Part shown: one piece after another, positions 44,719-54,237 of the stretch
Layout: each line of letters opens with the position of its first letter
Numbering within the stretch: position 1 is the first letter of the stretch
Assembly (NCBI RefSeq): GCF_025502585.1
Contig: NZ_CP106679.1
Location: 477,001 to 541,000, forward strand
Direction: 5' to 3'
Length of the DNA: 64,000 nt
DNA from: Reichenbachiella agarivorans
GTDB lineage: Bacteria > Bacteroidota > Bacteroidia > Cytophagales > Cyclobacteriaceae
Program-made: the position numbers and the translations under genes
Notes under the pieces: generated by a model
What the model was told of the DNA's origin: nothing
What the model saw: only the letters and a program-made list of their open reading frames with translations
The model's database searches: none

Positions 44719-46023
44719 TTAATTGATTTCGATGGTTCCGATGGCTTTTTGAAAGTCCAGCTTACTAGAGAGCAATTGGAACACAGCGTTGAGATAGTTG
44801 AGTTGCGCTGTTTGCAATTCGTTTTCCGCAACGATCACTTCCAGATACGTTTTGATTCCCTCGTCGTATTGCAACTTGATCGTACTATATACATCATCCG
44901 CCAAGTCTGCATTGCTCTTCAGAGTGGTCATGTCCATGTAGTCACTTTTGTAACTCGCTAGTGCCGCTACATACTCTGTATTCATGGCACGCTTGGTATC
45001 TTCCAAAGTCACATCCAAACGCTCCTCTTGTAGCTTGGCTATCTTGATCTGCTGGTTTCGTTTGTTTCCAGTAAAGATTGGAATGCTAGCTGTCAGACCA
45101 ATGCTCGATGTAGAGTAGTTCGTGTTGTACAAATCCGCAAAGTTATTATTGAAATACTGTGGACTATAGTTGGCATACGCCGAAATCTTCGGAATCAACC
45201 CCATCTGATAATAGGATGTATTCAGTCGGAGTAGTTCCTTGTCTGTCTGCAACTGGCGGTATTCTATTCGATTTTCGATCGCCAAATTTTGGGTCGTATC
45301 CAATAAAATTTCGGTTTGCAATATATCCTTTGTGTCATAGTCCAGATTCAAATCCTGCTCTACAGGGAATCCCATCAATTGCTTGAGGTAGGCAAACTTA
45401 GTCGTCAAGGACTCCTCTGTCCGCTTCTTTGCACTCTTGGTATTGGCCAGGGTAATGCTCGCACGCTGGTAATCTGTCTTGTCCACGATTCCATTGTCAT
45501 ACTGTGCGCGAGAATCGTTGTATTGCTTCTGCTGACGGATAATATTTCCATTCAGAATATTCAATTGCTCTCGTGTCAACAAGATGTCGTAAAACGCCTT
45601 GCTGATCTGCACCACAGTATTGATTTTGGTTTCCGTTACATTTTGTTGCAATTGGGTCTTGCTATACTTAGCAGCCTTGCTTGCCAAAAACACTTCGTTG
45701 CTGTAGAGGGTCTGGTCCGCTCTCAAGGCAATACTGGAGGTGTAATTTTGACCAATCTGGACTACCTGATCACCAAAGGCAGTACTCGCCAATTTGAGGT
45801 TGTCGGTCAAGGCATAGTTGGCAGATATCTGTGGCAACCAGGCCGACAAGCTTGCATTGATCTCATGGTGACCGATTCGCTCGTCGATCAATGTTCGCTC
45901 CATGTCTGGTTTGTTTTCCAGTGCAAAATCGATACACTGCTCCAACGAATACGTATTCTGTGCTGATACATCGATCACCGCCATGACCACCAGTATCCAT
46001 ACCGCACTCAGTTTGTACTTCAT
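44719..46023 (-). CDS. TolC-family outer membrane efflux protein
   Basis: A 434-residue outer-membrane channel protein. ATG 46023 gives the signal peptide MKYKLSAVWILVVMAVIDVSAQ; the longer frame starts with GTG five codons upstream. It has the two OEP repeats, from YSLEQCIDFALENKPDMERTLID to YDEGIKTYLEVIVAENELQTAQLNYLNAVFQLLSSKLDFQKAIG. The long helical pairs form the periplasmic tunnel that docks with the adaptor. It follows the TetR gene in the same direction. Confidence 0.93.
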   Translation of the reverse strand: MKYKLSAVWILVVMAVIDVSAQNTYSLEQCIDFALENKPDMERTLIDERIGHHEINASLSAWLPQISANYALTDNLKLASTAFGDQVVQIGQNYTSSIALRADQTLYSNEVFLASKAAKYSKTQLQQNVTETKINTVVQISKAFYDILLTREQLNILNGNIIRQQKQYNDSRAQYDNGIVDKTDYQRASITLANTKSAKKRTEESLTTKFAYLKQLMGFPVEQDLNLDYDTKDILQTEILLDTTQNLAIENRIEYRQLQTDKELLRLNTSYYQMGLIPKISAYANYSPQYFNNNFADLYNTNYSTSSIGLTASIPIFTGNKRNQQIKIAKLQEERLDVTLEDTKRAMNTEYVAALASYKSDYMDMTTLKSNADLADDVYSTIKLQYDEGIKTYLEVIVAENELQTAQLNYLNAVFQLLSSKLDFQKAIGTIEIN

Positions 46024-46129
46024 CTTTTTTCTACTCACTTTCTTCGTTAATAATGTTTTGATATTAGTTCTCCCTTAACCGAGTTTTTAGGCTCAGACAT
46101 GTTCTTTAATAGTAAAATAGTTTAGTCAA

Positions 46130-46684
46130 CTAGAGAGTCATGCCTTTCCACTGCATGCCAATGATGTCATTCAAATCTTCTTCTGTCAATTCGACCTTTC
46201 TGTACAGCCTCATCTTCAGTGCCGAAATCACACTTCCAAAAAACAACCCTGAAATCATTTCTGGGTTTTTATTGATGATGATGCCCTCATCGATACCTTC
46301 TTGAAAAAATGTCGAAAAGTACAATTGAATTTCTTTTCTTTTGGGATAGTTGAAATAGAAAGGCGAATTGACGAATTGCTCATAAAAACGCAAAGTTTGA
46401 GGACGGTCGATATGGAAATGAAAGATACATTTCCACCTTTTCTCAAAACGCAGCCTAAAAGAGAGGTTTTTGTCGTCTGTAGACGTCAGCGTCTCCAGCA
46501 GCTGATCCACGATGTTCGTATGCAAAGCACAGATCATTGCTTCCTTGCTCTCAAAGTAGTGATAAATCGTACCTGCCGCGACGTTGGCGTGCTTGGCCAA
46601 CTGACTCATCGAGGTACCATGAAATCCGCACTCATTGATCAACTCCAGTGCACTATCGAATATCGCTTGCTTCTTTTCTACCAT
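46130..46684 (-). CDS. TetR-family regulator of the RND efflux operon
   Basis: A 184-residue TetR/AcrR protein with the usual N-terminal helix-turn-helix (MVEKKQAIFDSALELINECGFHGTSMSQLAKHANVAAGTIYHYFESKEAM) and a divergent ligand domain. ATG 46684 fits the family start; the frame to 46729 adds 15 residues and overlaps a likely operator (46701-46712). As first gene before tolC-mfp-rnd on the same strand, it most likely represses the pump and itself and responds to a pump substrate. Confidence 0.9.
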   Translation of the reverse strand: MVEKKQAIFDSALELINECGFHGTSMSQLAKHANVAAGTIYHYFESKEAMICALHTNIVDQLLETLTSTDDKNLSFRLRFEKRWKCIFHFHIDRPQTLRFYEQFVNSPFYFNYPKRKEIQLYFSTFFQEGIDEGIIINKNPEMISGLFFGSVISALKMRLYRKVELTEEDLNDIIGMQWKGMTL

Positions 46685-46700
46685 TCCGCAATTGTAGATT

Positions 46701-46712
46701 GAATGTTCATTC
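46701..46712. promoter_or_regulatory. Candidate TetR operator
   Basis: GAATGTTCATTC has inverted GAATG/CATTC arms around TT, 17 bases upstream of the TetR start codon. The arms resemble the GAATG..CATTC sites used by several TetR-family repressors. It would permit autorepression of the whole efflux operon. Confidence 0.5.
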
Positions 46713-46831
46713 GGTATTACTCTGTTCACAAAAAAATGTTACAGAATGTTAAAAATTTTCCTCTCAACAACTAATATTTAAGAGGTTTTCCTAGAGATAT
46801 AATAGACGGGATGAAATGGGGGTATATCAAA

Positions 46832-47740
46832 CTAACTCTCCAACTCTACCTCACGAAGCTCGACCTTCTCAGCACCCCTCGATGGGAGAATTCGATAGCC
46901 CAGATAATTCAAAATCGCACGGGTCAATTCTGCCCCAAACAGCAACACTACTGTGGAATAAAATACCCAAACGAGTAAAACCACCACAGAACCAGCCGCA
47001 GCATAAGTTTGGGAAAAATTGCTCTGACTCATATACAATCCGATCAAGTATTTACCCAATATCAATAGACTTGAAGTAATCAATGCACCCATGGTTACAT
47101 TCTTCCACTTGAGTTCTACATCTGGTAAAAACTTGAATAAAATCATCACAATAAACACCACACTCAGCAATGAAAACAAACCATTGGCGAGCTCCAAAGC
47201 GACCGTATCAACTCCCTCCAAATAGTGATGGATTGGTTGCAAAAACACGGTCAACAATGTATCCATCAACAACGAAAAAATAAGCACCAAACCCAAAGCC
47301 ACGATCATCCCAAATGAGAGGGCACGGTTCAGTGCAAACTCTCTCAAAACCTTGTTTCCCGCACTTCTGACGCCCCAAATGGTGTTCAAAGCAGCTTGCA
47401 GAGACATAAATATAGTAGTAGCTGAAAACAACAACACACCTATACCAACCGCTGATTGCAGTCCCTTGCCTTGGTTTAGTTCGATGTTTTTGAGGATATC
47501 TTCGATGGTCTGGGCGGTACTATCCCCTACGAATCTTGCGATCTGCCCAGACAGCTCGCCACGTACAGCATCATCCCCATAGAAAACCCCTGCAGTCAAT
47601 ACCACCGCGATCAATAACCCTGGCAATGAAAAGATTGCATAGAAAGCAATCGCCGCAGCTGAATTCATAAGATTGTGTTCTCCACTGGATTGGATGGTAT
47701 CCAACAATACGGATTTGAGGGCCGAAAATATTTTTTTCAT
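46832..47740 (-). CDS. YihY/BrkB family inner membrane protein
   Basis: A 302-residue protein with about six membrane helices. NSAAAIAFYAIFSLPGLLIAVVL, GVLLFSATTIFMSLQAALNTIWG and LLVWVFYSTVVLLFGAELTRAIL are the standard YihY (formerly 'ribonuclease BN') blocks. The family is no longer thought to be a nuclease; a transport or envelope role is suspected but unproven. It is monocistronic and divergent from the DUF748 gene. Confidence 0.9.
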   Translation of the reverse strand: MKKIFSALKSVLLDTIQSSGEHNLMNSAAAIAFYAIFSLPGLLIAVVLTAGVFYGDDAVRGELSGQIARFVGDSTAQTIEDILKNIELNQGKGLQSAVGIGVLLFSATTIFMSLQAALNTIWGVRSAGNKVLREFALNRALSFGMIVALGLVLIFSLLMDTLLTVFLQPIHHYLEGVDTVALELANGLFSLLSVVFIVMILFKFLPDVELKWKNVTMGALITSSLLILGKYLIGLYMSQSNFSQTYAAAGSVVVLLVWVFYSTVVLLFGAELTRAILNYLGYRILPSRGAEKVELREVELES

Positions 47741-47800
47741 AAGTATGGAATGCTTTTTGGCAAATGTGTTTCATAAATCAGTCCACCCAAAACTATTGTC

Positions 47801-48856
47801 ATGCTAAAACATAAGAAAACCATACTCGTCAGCTTTGCCATACTCGTACTGGGACTCAGACTTTGGCTACCCTATTTCATCAAAAATCAATTTGAAAATG
47901 GGATCAATCAACTACCCAACTATCGGTGCACCATCGATGACATAGATTTGGTCATTTACCGTGGGTCGCTCATGATTGACAGCTTGGATGTGTTCATCAC
48001 CACCAACGAAGTGGAAGAACCCTTTGTCAATCTGCCATTCACGGATATCTCGATAGAATGGAGAGCGATACTAGATGGCGCCATCGTAGGCGAAATATTT
48101 TTGGACCATCCCATGTTGAATTTCAACGATGGGGAAGAAAAAAGCGAACAACAAGCTGGAGATGCAGACTGGACTCAGCCCATACTAGACATGATTCCCG
48201 TAAGGATCAACCGCTTTGAAATCAAAGATGGCGAGCTAAATTTTGAAAACAAGAGCAGCCAACCTCCAGTAAACCTATCCATCACCAATTGGCATCTGAT
48301 CGCTACCAACCTCACCAATGCCAAAGACCACACACAAGACCTCCCCTCAACTATCTCTACTACCGCCACCCTATTCGAGACAGGGCATGCCGATATCTCA
48401 GGTGATCTCAATATCTTAAAACCCTTGCCAGACATGGATTTGAGTTACAAACTCGAATCCATCAACCTTACCGAAATCAACGACTTCACCAATGCCTATG
48501 CCTCCTTTGATTTCGAAAAAGGCTTCTTTGCCATCGTGGGAGAATATGCTATGCGAGATGGGTTGATCAAAGGCTACATAAAACCGGTACTAGAAGAAGT
48601 GCAAATTGTGGACCTCAAGGAAGACAAAGGTACGCTCAACACCCTATGGCAATCATTTGTAGGTGTAGTCACCGAGCTCACTGAAAACCAAAAGAAGGAT
48701 CAAACTGCCACGATAGTCAACCTATCGGGTGATCTCAACGACGTGCAAACCAATGTCTTGGAAATTGTCTTCAACATCTTCAAAAATGCCTTTGTCGAGG
48801 CATTTGACAAGGAAATCGAAAACTCTGTAGAATTCAAAGATCTCGCCAATCGCTAA
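47801..48856 (+). CDS. DUF748 / AsmA-like envelope protein
   Basis: A 351-residue protein with one N-terminal membrane helix (ILVSFAILVLGLRLWLPYFI) and a periplasmic part rich in beta-strands. CTIDDIDLVIYRGSLMIDSLDVF and PFVNLPFTDISIEWRAILDGAIVGEIFLDHPMLNF are characteristic of DUF748, a group related to AsmA/TamB-type bridge proteins for lipid transport. It is shorter than AsmA and lacks a second domain. The role is inferred from the fold only. Confidence 0.78.
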   Translation: MLKHKKTILVSFAILVLGLRLWLPYFIKNQFENGINQLPNYRCTIDDIDLVIYRGSLMIDSLDVFITTNEVEEPFVNLPFTDISIEWRAILDGAIVGEIFLDHPMLNFNDGEEKSEQQAGDADWTQPILDMIPVRINRFEIKDGELNFENKSSQPPVNLSITNWHLIATNLTNAKDHTQDLPSTISTTATLFETGHADISGDLNILKPLPDMDLSYKLESINLTEINDFTNAYASFDFEKGFFAIVGEYAMRDGLIKGYIKPVLEEVQIVDLKEDKGTLNTLWQSFVGVVTELTENQKKDQTATIVNLSGDLNDVQTNVLEIVFNIFKNAFVEAFDKEIENSVEFKDLANR

Positions 48857-48969
48857 TCTACAGATCACGAAAGGAAAACATTGTACTCCTGACCAGATTT
48901 ACTCTTAAATCAGAAGCCAATTTCCAACTGTGAACAGGTTGCTGAGATCGAGACAATTACAGATTGTGA

Positions 48970-49018
48970 GTAATAATATTTATAATAATAGTCTTACTAT
49001 CATTTATAATTATTTTAC
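48970..49018. promoter_or_regulatory. AT-rich imperfect palindrome upstream of the export-operon TetR gene
   Basis: Bases 48970-48992 and 48996-49018 are inverted copies matching at 16 of 23 positions, with a perfect ATAGTcttACTAT core at 48988-49000. The site ends 9 bases before the TetR start codon and may be its own operator. Low sequence complexity makes chance symmetry possible. Confidence 0.4.
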
Positions 49019-49027
49019 TTTTACAAC

Positions 49028-49711
49028 ATGTCTACAATCACTCTCCAGATAGGCCAAGAATTCTATTGCAAGGACCCTCAGAGCACAGAATTAGGGAAGA
49101 AAATTGTATCCGAAGGCATACAACTCTTGGATCAGTTAGGTTTTGAAGAGTTTACTTTCAAAAAGCTAGCTGCAAAAATCGCTACCTCCGAAGCTTCTAT
49201 TTATAGGTATTTTGACAACAAATTGAAGTTCTTGGTCTACTTGACGTCTTGGTATTGGGCATGGATGGAATACATGATCGATCACAAAACTCACCATATC
49301 AATGATAGCAAAAACAAACTCCAAGAAATTCTAAAGATTCTTTGTCATGTAGACCAAGGCCATCTCAACATGGATTTGTCTGGCATCAACACAACCTCGC
49401 TCAAGCGTGTGGTAATGATCGAGTCGGACAAAATCTATTTGACCAAAAAAGTAGATGAAATCAATAATGAAGGATTATTCAAAGGATTCAAAGGGCTATG
49501 TCACAAAATCTCATTGGTAATCATTGAAATCAACCCTGAATATATCTATCCTCATGCGTTGGTAAGCATGGTACTGGAAACGGCACATCAGCAGGTGTTT
49601 TTTGCAAAACACCTGCCTTCACTGACCGAAATATCCAAAACCAAAACGGTGAGTATTGAACTACAAGTTTATGAATTCATCAACCATTTTACCTTCAAAC
49701 AACTTCACTAA
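49028..49711 (+). CDS. TetR-family regulator of the ABC export operon
   Basis: A 227-residue TetR-like protein. GKKIVSEGIQLLDQLGFEEFTFKKLAAKIATSEASIYRYFDNKLKFLVYLTSWYWAW is the helix-turn-helix region at about residues 23-80, with the ligand domain behind it. The Trp-rich YWAWMEYMIDH segment and SEASIYRYF recur in Bacteroidota TetR proteins placed before ABC/HlyD/TolC genes. It is first in a four-gene unit (14-base gap to the ABC gene) and probably regulates it. Confidence 0.87.
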   Translation: MSTITLQIGQEFYCKDPQSTELGKKIVSEGIQLLDQLGFEEFTFKKLAAKIATSEASIYRYFDNKLKFLVYLTSWYWAWMEYMIDHKTHHINDSKNKLQEILKILCHVDQGHLNMDLSGINTTSLKRVVMIESDKIYLTKKVDEINNEGLFKGFKGLCHKISLVIIEINPEYIYPHALVSMVLETAHQQVFFAKHLPSLTEISKTKTVSIELQVYEFINHFTFKQLH

Positions 49712-49725
49712 AAAAATAATCCAAG

Positions 49726-51471
49726 ATGAGTAGTCACTCTGTCAATCCTAAAAGTACTGATTCGTCGGCGAGTATAACTCCCCTCAAAAGGCTGTTTAGT
49801 ATGCTGTCACTAGACAAAAGGGAAATTTTTATTATTTACGCTTATGCGATATTCAATGGCCTGCTCAATTTATCACTACCACTGGGTGTACAAGCTATCA
49901 TAGGTTTCGTGATCAGTGCCGAGTTTTCCTCTTCATGGGGTCTACTTATTTTCATTGTGGTGATTGGTGTAGCTACATCAGGGGTCATCCAGATTTTGCA
50001 ACTGTCTCTCACAGAGCTCCTCCAGCGTAGAATATTTACCCGCGCTTCATTCGAGTTTGCTTATCGCATTCCAAGGTTCAAAATGGAATCCATCTTGGGT
50101 TTTTATCCACCTGAGTTGATGAATAGATTCTTTGACACCCTGAATATTCAAAAAGGTTTGTCAAAAATTTTGATAGATGCATCGACATCCATACTCCAAA
50201 TATTGTTTGGATTGATCTTGCTTTCATTTTATCATTCATTCTTCGTTTTTTTTGGAATGATTCTCATAGGGTTAATTTCATTGATATTCATCATCACTGG
50301 ACCCAAAGGACTGAAAACCAGTATCATGGAATCAAAATACAAATACCAAGTTGCACACTGGCTAGAAGAAATTGCCAGAGTCATGGCGACATTCAAATTG
50401 GCCGGAGAGACTACCCAGCACATAGATAAAATGAATACCTACGTATCCAATTATCTCAAATACCGAAAGCAACATTTTAATATTCTGATTCTTCAATTTT
50501 CGAATATAGTAGCATTCAAAACCATGGTCACTGGTGGATTATTGATACTGGGAAGCATACTGGTCATCAATCAAGAAATCAACTTGGGTCAATTTGTGGC
50601 ATCTGAAATCATCATTCTGCTTGTCCTCAACTCTTCCGAAAAACTAATCCTCAGCATGGAGACCGTTTATGACGTATTGACTGGATTAGAAAAACTAGGT
50701 CAAGTAACTGATATCGAAACAGAAAGCGAAGAAGGTATTGATCTCCAAGAAATCACCAAAGGAAAAGGAGTATCTCTAGAGTTGACTGGATTGACATACA
50801 AATATCCAGGCAATCACAAGCCAACTATTGATGGCGTCAATCTCAAAGTAGATGTGGGTGAAAAAATATGCATCACTGGGATAAATGAATCCGGGAAATC
50901 CACTTTACTCTCGCTCATAGCTGGATTGTACAATGATTATGATGGCTCCATCCACTACAATGGCATCCCCTTGAGAGATATCAATATTATGAGTTTCAGA
51001 TCTGTGATTGGGGACAATTTGGGTCTTCAAGATTTGTTTTTTGGTACCCTAGAAGAAAACATCACAGTTGGCAAAAAAGATATACAGATGGAAGACATCC
51101 TTTGGGCAATCGAGCAAGTAGGTCTTGGGGATTTCTTTAAGCAACTTCCCAAGGGTCTGAATACGATGATTCAGCCAGAAGGACAAGGCCTATCTACCAG
51201 CATCAAACAAAAAATAATCTTGGTTCGTACCCTATCTGAAAAACCCAAACTGATCGTCATGGATCACACCTTGCAGAGTTTAGATTATGAAGATCGCAAT
51301 AGAATCAGTCAAATTTTGACGAATCCCGATGCTAACTGGACGCTCCTTGCTGTGAGCAATGATCCACTCATGCTCACTCGCTGCGACAAAATCGTCACGA
51401 TGGAATATGGCAAAATAGTCGATATCACCAGCCAGAATTCTAACAACACAAATCAAGACTCCAATGCTTAA
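49726..51471 (+). CDS. ABC transporter, fused permease/ATPase with degenerate nucleotide-binding motifs
   Basis: A 581-residue half-transporter: membrane domain (about 30-310, six helices) and nucleotide-binding domain (about 340-565), without a peptidase domain. Walker A is good (GINESGKS, 385-392; Lys391). Other motifs depart from the family: the LSGGQ signature is LSTSI (489-493), the glutamate after Walker B is His514 (LIVMDHT), and the H-loop His is Asn545 (AVSNDP). The Q-loop is also changed. Binding without normal hydrolysis is therefore possible. Similar degenerate forms seem recurrent in Bacteroidota (recalled, not checked). It should sit with the HlyD and TolC proteins encoded next, in a type I-like exporter. 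Cargo unknown. Confidence 0.85.
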   Translation: MSSHSVNPKSTDSSASITPLKRLFSMLSLDKREIFIIYAYAIFNGLLNLSLPLGVQAIIGFVISAEFSSSWGLLIFIVVIGVATSGVIQILQLSLTELLQRRIFTRASFEFAYRIPRFKMESILGFYPPELMNRFFDTLNIQKGLSKILIDASTSILQILFGLILLSFYHSFFVFFGMILIGLISLIFIITGPKGLKTSIMESKYKYQVAHWLEEIARVMATFKLAGETTQHIDKMNTYVSNYLKYRKQHFNILILQFSNIVAFKTMVTGGLLILGSILVINQEINLGQFVASEIIILLVLNSSEKLILSMETVYDVLTGLEKLGQVTDIETESEEGIDLQEITKGKGVSLELTGLTYKYPGNHKPTIDGVNLKVDVGEKICITGINESGKSTLLSLIAGLYNDYDGSIHYNGIPLRDINIMSFRSVIGDNLGLQDLFFGTLEENITVGKKDIQMEDILWAIEQVGLGDFFKQLPKGLNTMIQPEGQGLSTSIKQKIILVRTLSEKPKLIVMDHTLQSLDYEDRNRISQILTNPDANWTLLAVSNDPLMLTRCDKIVTMEYGKIVDITSQNSNNTNQDSNA

Positions 51472-52819
51472 CATATCCAACAATCCAATAGATCGGGATG
51501 AAATTCTCAAGGATCAATCTGCATATCAAGATGTCATGGAAAAATCTGCCTCACGCAGATTGGTCTATTTGCTTTTAGGATTACTGATTCTAAGTATCGT
51601 CATTCTCTTTTTGCCTTGGACGCAAAACATAAGAGCAAGAGGAAAACTAACCACACTCCGCCCAGAAAACAGAGAGCAAAACATTCACTCTATGATATCT
51701 GGTAGAGTAGAAAAGTGGTATGTCAGTGAAGGGCAATTGGTCAATCGAGGAGACACCATTGTTTTCATCTCAGAGATGAAATCAGAGTACCTAGATCCGC
51801 AGCTGATCGAGAGATCCGCCAATCAGACAGATGCCAAAAAGGCATCCATATCTACCTATACCGAAAAAGCAGCCGCGCTTTTGGATCAAATTAATGCCTT
51901 GCACCGCAACCAAAAATTAAAACTGGAGCAAGCTGAAAACTACTATTACCAATCGCGATTAAAAGTTGAGTCCGACAGCATAGACTATCAGACGGCGGTG
52001 ATTAACTATGATATCGCTCTCAAGCAATTTGATCGGCAACAAAAACTCTATGACCAAGGGTTAAAATCGCTGACCGAACTAGAAAAACGCAAGCAAACAC
52101 TGCAAGAGACTCTTTACAAAAAAACATCTATTGAAAACAAATGGTTGTCTAGTAAAAATGAGTACATCAATGCGAAATTGAACCTCAACATAGTCAGAAA
52201 TGAATTCGGCGAAAAGATCGCCAAAGCCAAATCGGATAGATTGTCTGCGCTCTCTAGTGCACTAGAGGCAGAAAGTGACTACAACAAACTATCCATCCAG
52301 CAGTCCAACTATTCCAAACGATCTGGATTTTATTATATCACGGCACCACAAGATGGCTATGTCACCAAGGCCATTATAACAGGTATCGGAGAGACTGTCA
52401 AAGAAGGAGAATCTATATTTAGTTTCATCCCGACCAACTTTGACTTGGCGGTCGAGATGTACGTGCGACCTATTGATTTGCCTCTGATACAAGAAGGTAG
52501 AAAAGTCCAACTGCAATTTGACGGATGGCCAGCCTTGGTCTTCAATGGGTGGCCTGGAATGTCCTTTGGTACCTACACAGGCCGCATATTTGCCTACGAC
52601 AAAGCCGCCAGCCCCAATGGGAAATTTAGAGTACTGGTCGCGCCAGACCCTGATACAGCCCCTTGGCCTAAGCTGCTGAGACTAGGGTCAGGAACCTATG
52701 GCATAGCCTTGCTCAAAAACGTACCCGTTTGGTACGAATTATGGAGAAATTTGAATGGTTTTCCTCCAGACTTTTATGTAGAAGAGGCCAATCCAACAAA
52801 AGACAAAAAAGGAAAATGA
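51464..52819 (+). CDS. HlyD-family periplasmic adaptor
   Basis: A 451-residue membrane-fusion protein with one N-terminal helix (LVYLLLGLLILSIVILFLPW), a lipoyl half-motif (NIHSMISGRVEKWYVSEGQLVNRGDTIVFISE), a long coiled-coil hairpin (about 125-275) and the second lipoyl half (YYITAPQDGYVTKAIITGIGETVKEGESIFSFIP). The gene overlaps the ABC gene by 8 bases and the next TolC gene by the ATGA tetranucleotide, so the three products are surely made together. It bridges the inner-membrane ABC protein and the outer-membrane channel. Confidence 0.92.
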   Translation: MLNISNNPIDRDEILKDQSAYQDVMEKSASRRLVYLLLGLLILSIVILFLPWTQNIRARGKLTTLRPENREQNIHSMISGRVEKWYVSEGQLVNRGDTIVFISEMKSEYLDPQLIERSANQTDAKKASISTYTEKAAALLDQINALHRNQKLKLEQAENYYYQSRLKVESDSIDYQTAVINYDIALKQFDRQQKLYDQGLKSLTELEKRKQTLQETLYKKTSIENKWLSSKNEYINAKLNLNIVRNEFGEKIAKAKSDRLSALSSALEAESDYNKLSIQQSNYSKRSGFYYITAPQDGYVTKAIITGIGETVKEGESIFSFIPTNFDLAVEMYVRPIDLPLIQEGRKVQLQFDGWPALVFNGWPGMSFGTYTGRIFAYDKAASPNGKFRVLVAPDPDTAPWPKLLRLGSGTYGIALLKNVPVWYELWRNLNGFPPDFYVEEANPTKDKKGK

Positions 52820-54216
52820 ACAACCTTAGGATATTCACATTTTTAGTCCTGTTGCTGCCTTGGGTTGCTAATGCTCAAATGGATTCTATCCATTATCTGA
52901 CATTGGATGAACTCTACCGACACGTACGACAAAATCACCCCATAGCTCAACAAGCGATTCTGATGAATCAACGTGGATCATTGACAGTCAGTCAAGCCAG
53001 AGGTGCTTTTGACCCCAAAATTGTTTCGGGGTTTGATCGAAAAACCTTTGACGGAACAAACTATTATGATCTATGGGATACCTATGTCAAGATCCCTACC
53101 TTGCTCAATATAGACCTGAAAGCTGGCTATGAGAGAAACCAAGGAACCTACCTCAATCCAGAGCACAAGGTGCCCGCCGATGGTCTATACTATGCAGGGA
53201 TATCAGTACCTCTTGGTCAGGGCTTGATTCATAATGAGCGAAATATCAATCTCCAAAAAAGTAAATTCACACAAAAAGCATTTGAAAATGACGCTAACAA
53301 TGTCCTCAACAATCTTTTCTTGGATGTCAACTATGCCTATTGGTATTGGTTCGAAAGTCACCAAAAGAGAGAAGCAGTTCGCAGCAACTTGAGCCTAATC
53401 CAAGAAAGGTTCGAAGGAATAAAACAAGGAACAATCAATGGCGAAAATGCTCCTATCGACAGTGTGGAAATGCTCATTCAGGTACAGCAATGGATCAACA
53501 ACCTGCGACAAGCAGAACTTGACCTCCAAAATAGCAGACTACTTCTCAATAATTTTATCTGGTCAGATAGCATGGATCTCAGTAGTTTTTCTCCATTAAT
53601 CGAAGATGAGACACAAAATCTAGCATTGGACAGCTATCTCGATTGGGCAATAATAAACCACCCTGACCTCAAGCAATTATCTATTGAAAGCAACATCCTG
53701 GATTTGGATAGAAAATTGAGTTCGGAACAACTCAAGCCAATCATTGATGTCAACTACAACCTCCTATTGACTGATCAAAGTGAATTAGAGTCATCATTCT
53801 ATGCCAACAATTACAAATTCGGTGTACAGTTTGCCTTTCCACTATTGATAAGAAAAGAGAGATCCAAATTGAAAATCATTAAAATCAAGCAACAGGAGTA
53901 TGATCTCAAAATCAACCAAAAAACCAGAGAAGTAATCAACAAAATTCAGCAGGGTTACAACAAGGTATATACGCTAGAGGAAATGATCGAACAGCAAAAA
54001 GACATTCAAGTCAACTACGAAAAGATGTTGCAAGCCGAACAAGTCATGTTCGAAAATGGAGAGAGTTCAGTATTCTTACTCAATAGCAGAGAAAACAAAA
54101 AGCTATTGGGACAGATAAAACTGATAGAGCTACAGTCCAAATACCAACAATCCCTAGGCGAATTGAAATGGTCTACTGGCAAGTTGTATGACGAAATAAA
54201 TGCCCTAAATCCATAG
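52816..54216 (+). CDS. TolC-family outer membrane channel of the ABC exporter
   Basis: A 466-residue TolC-like protein. ATG 52816 overlaps the HlyD stop (ATGA) and gives a clean signal peptide (MNNLRIFTFLVLLLPWVANAQ); the frame open further upstream is only shared sequence with HlyD. SIHYLTLDELYRHVRQNHPIAQQAILMNQ, GISVPLGQGLIHNERNINLQ and a second-half helical repeat (FAFPLLIRKERSKLKIIKIKQQEYDLKI) follow. It provides the exit duct of the export system. Confidence 0.9.
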   Translation: MNNLRIFTFLVLLLPWVANAQMDSIHYLTLDELYRHVRQNHPIAQQAILMNQRGSLTVSQARGAFDPKIVSGFDRKTFDGTNYYDLWDTYVKIPTLLNIDLKAGYERNQGTYLNPEHKVPADGLYYAGISVPLGQGLIHNERNINLQKSKFTQKAFENDANNVLNNLFLDVNYAYWYWFESHQKREAVRSNLSLIQERFEGIKQGTINGENAPIDSVEMLIQVQQWINNLRQAELDLQNSRLLLNNFIWSDSMDLSSFSPLIEDETQNLALDSYLDWAIINHPDLKQLSIESNILDLDRKLSSEQLKPIIDVNYNLLLTDQSELESSFYANNYKFGVQFAFPLLIRKERSKLKIIKIKQQEYDLKINQKTREVINKIQQGYNKVYTLEEMIEQQKDIQVNYEKMLQAEQVMFENGESSVFLLNSRENKKLLGQIKLIELQSKYQQSLGELKWSTGKLYDEINALNP

Positions 54217-54237
54217 TCATATGCTGCCACTTTTTGA

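Noticed and set aside
45316-45966. Open frame of 216 codons opposite the TolC gene
   Set aside because: Shadow of the TolC-family gene, whose product is complete and fits the operon.
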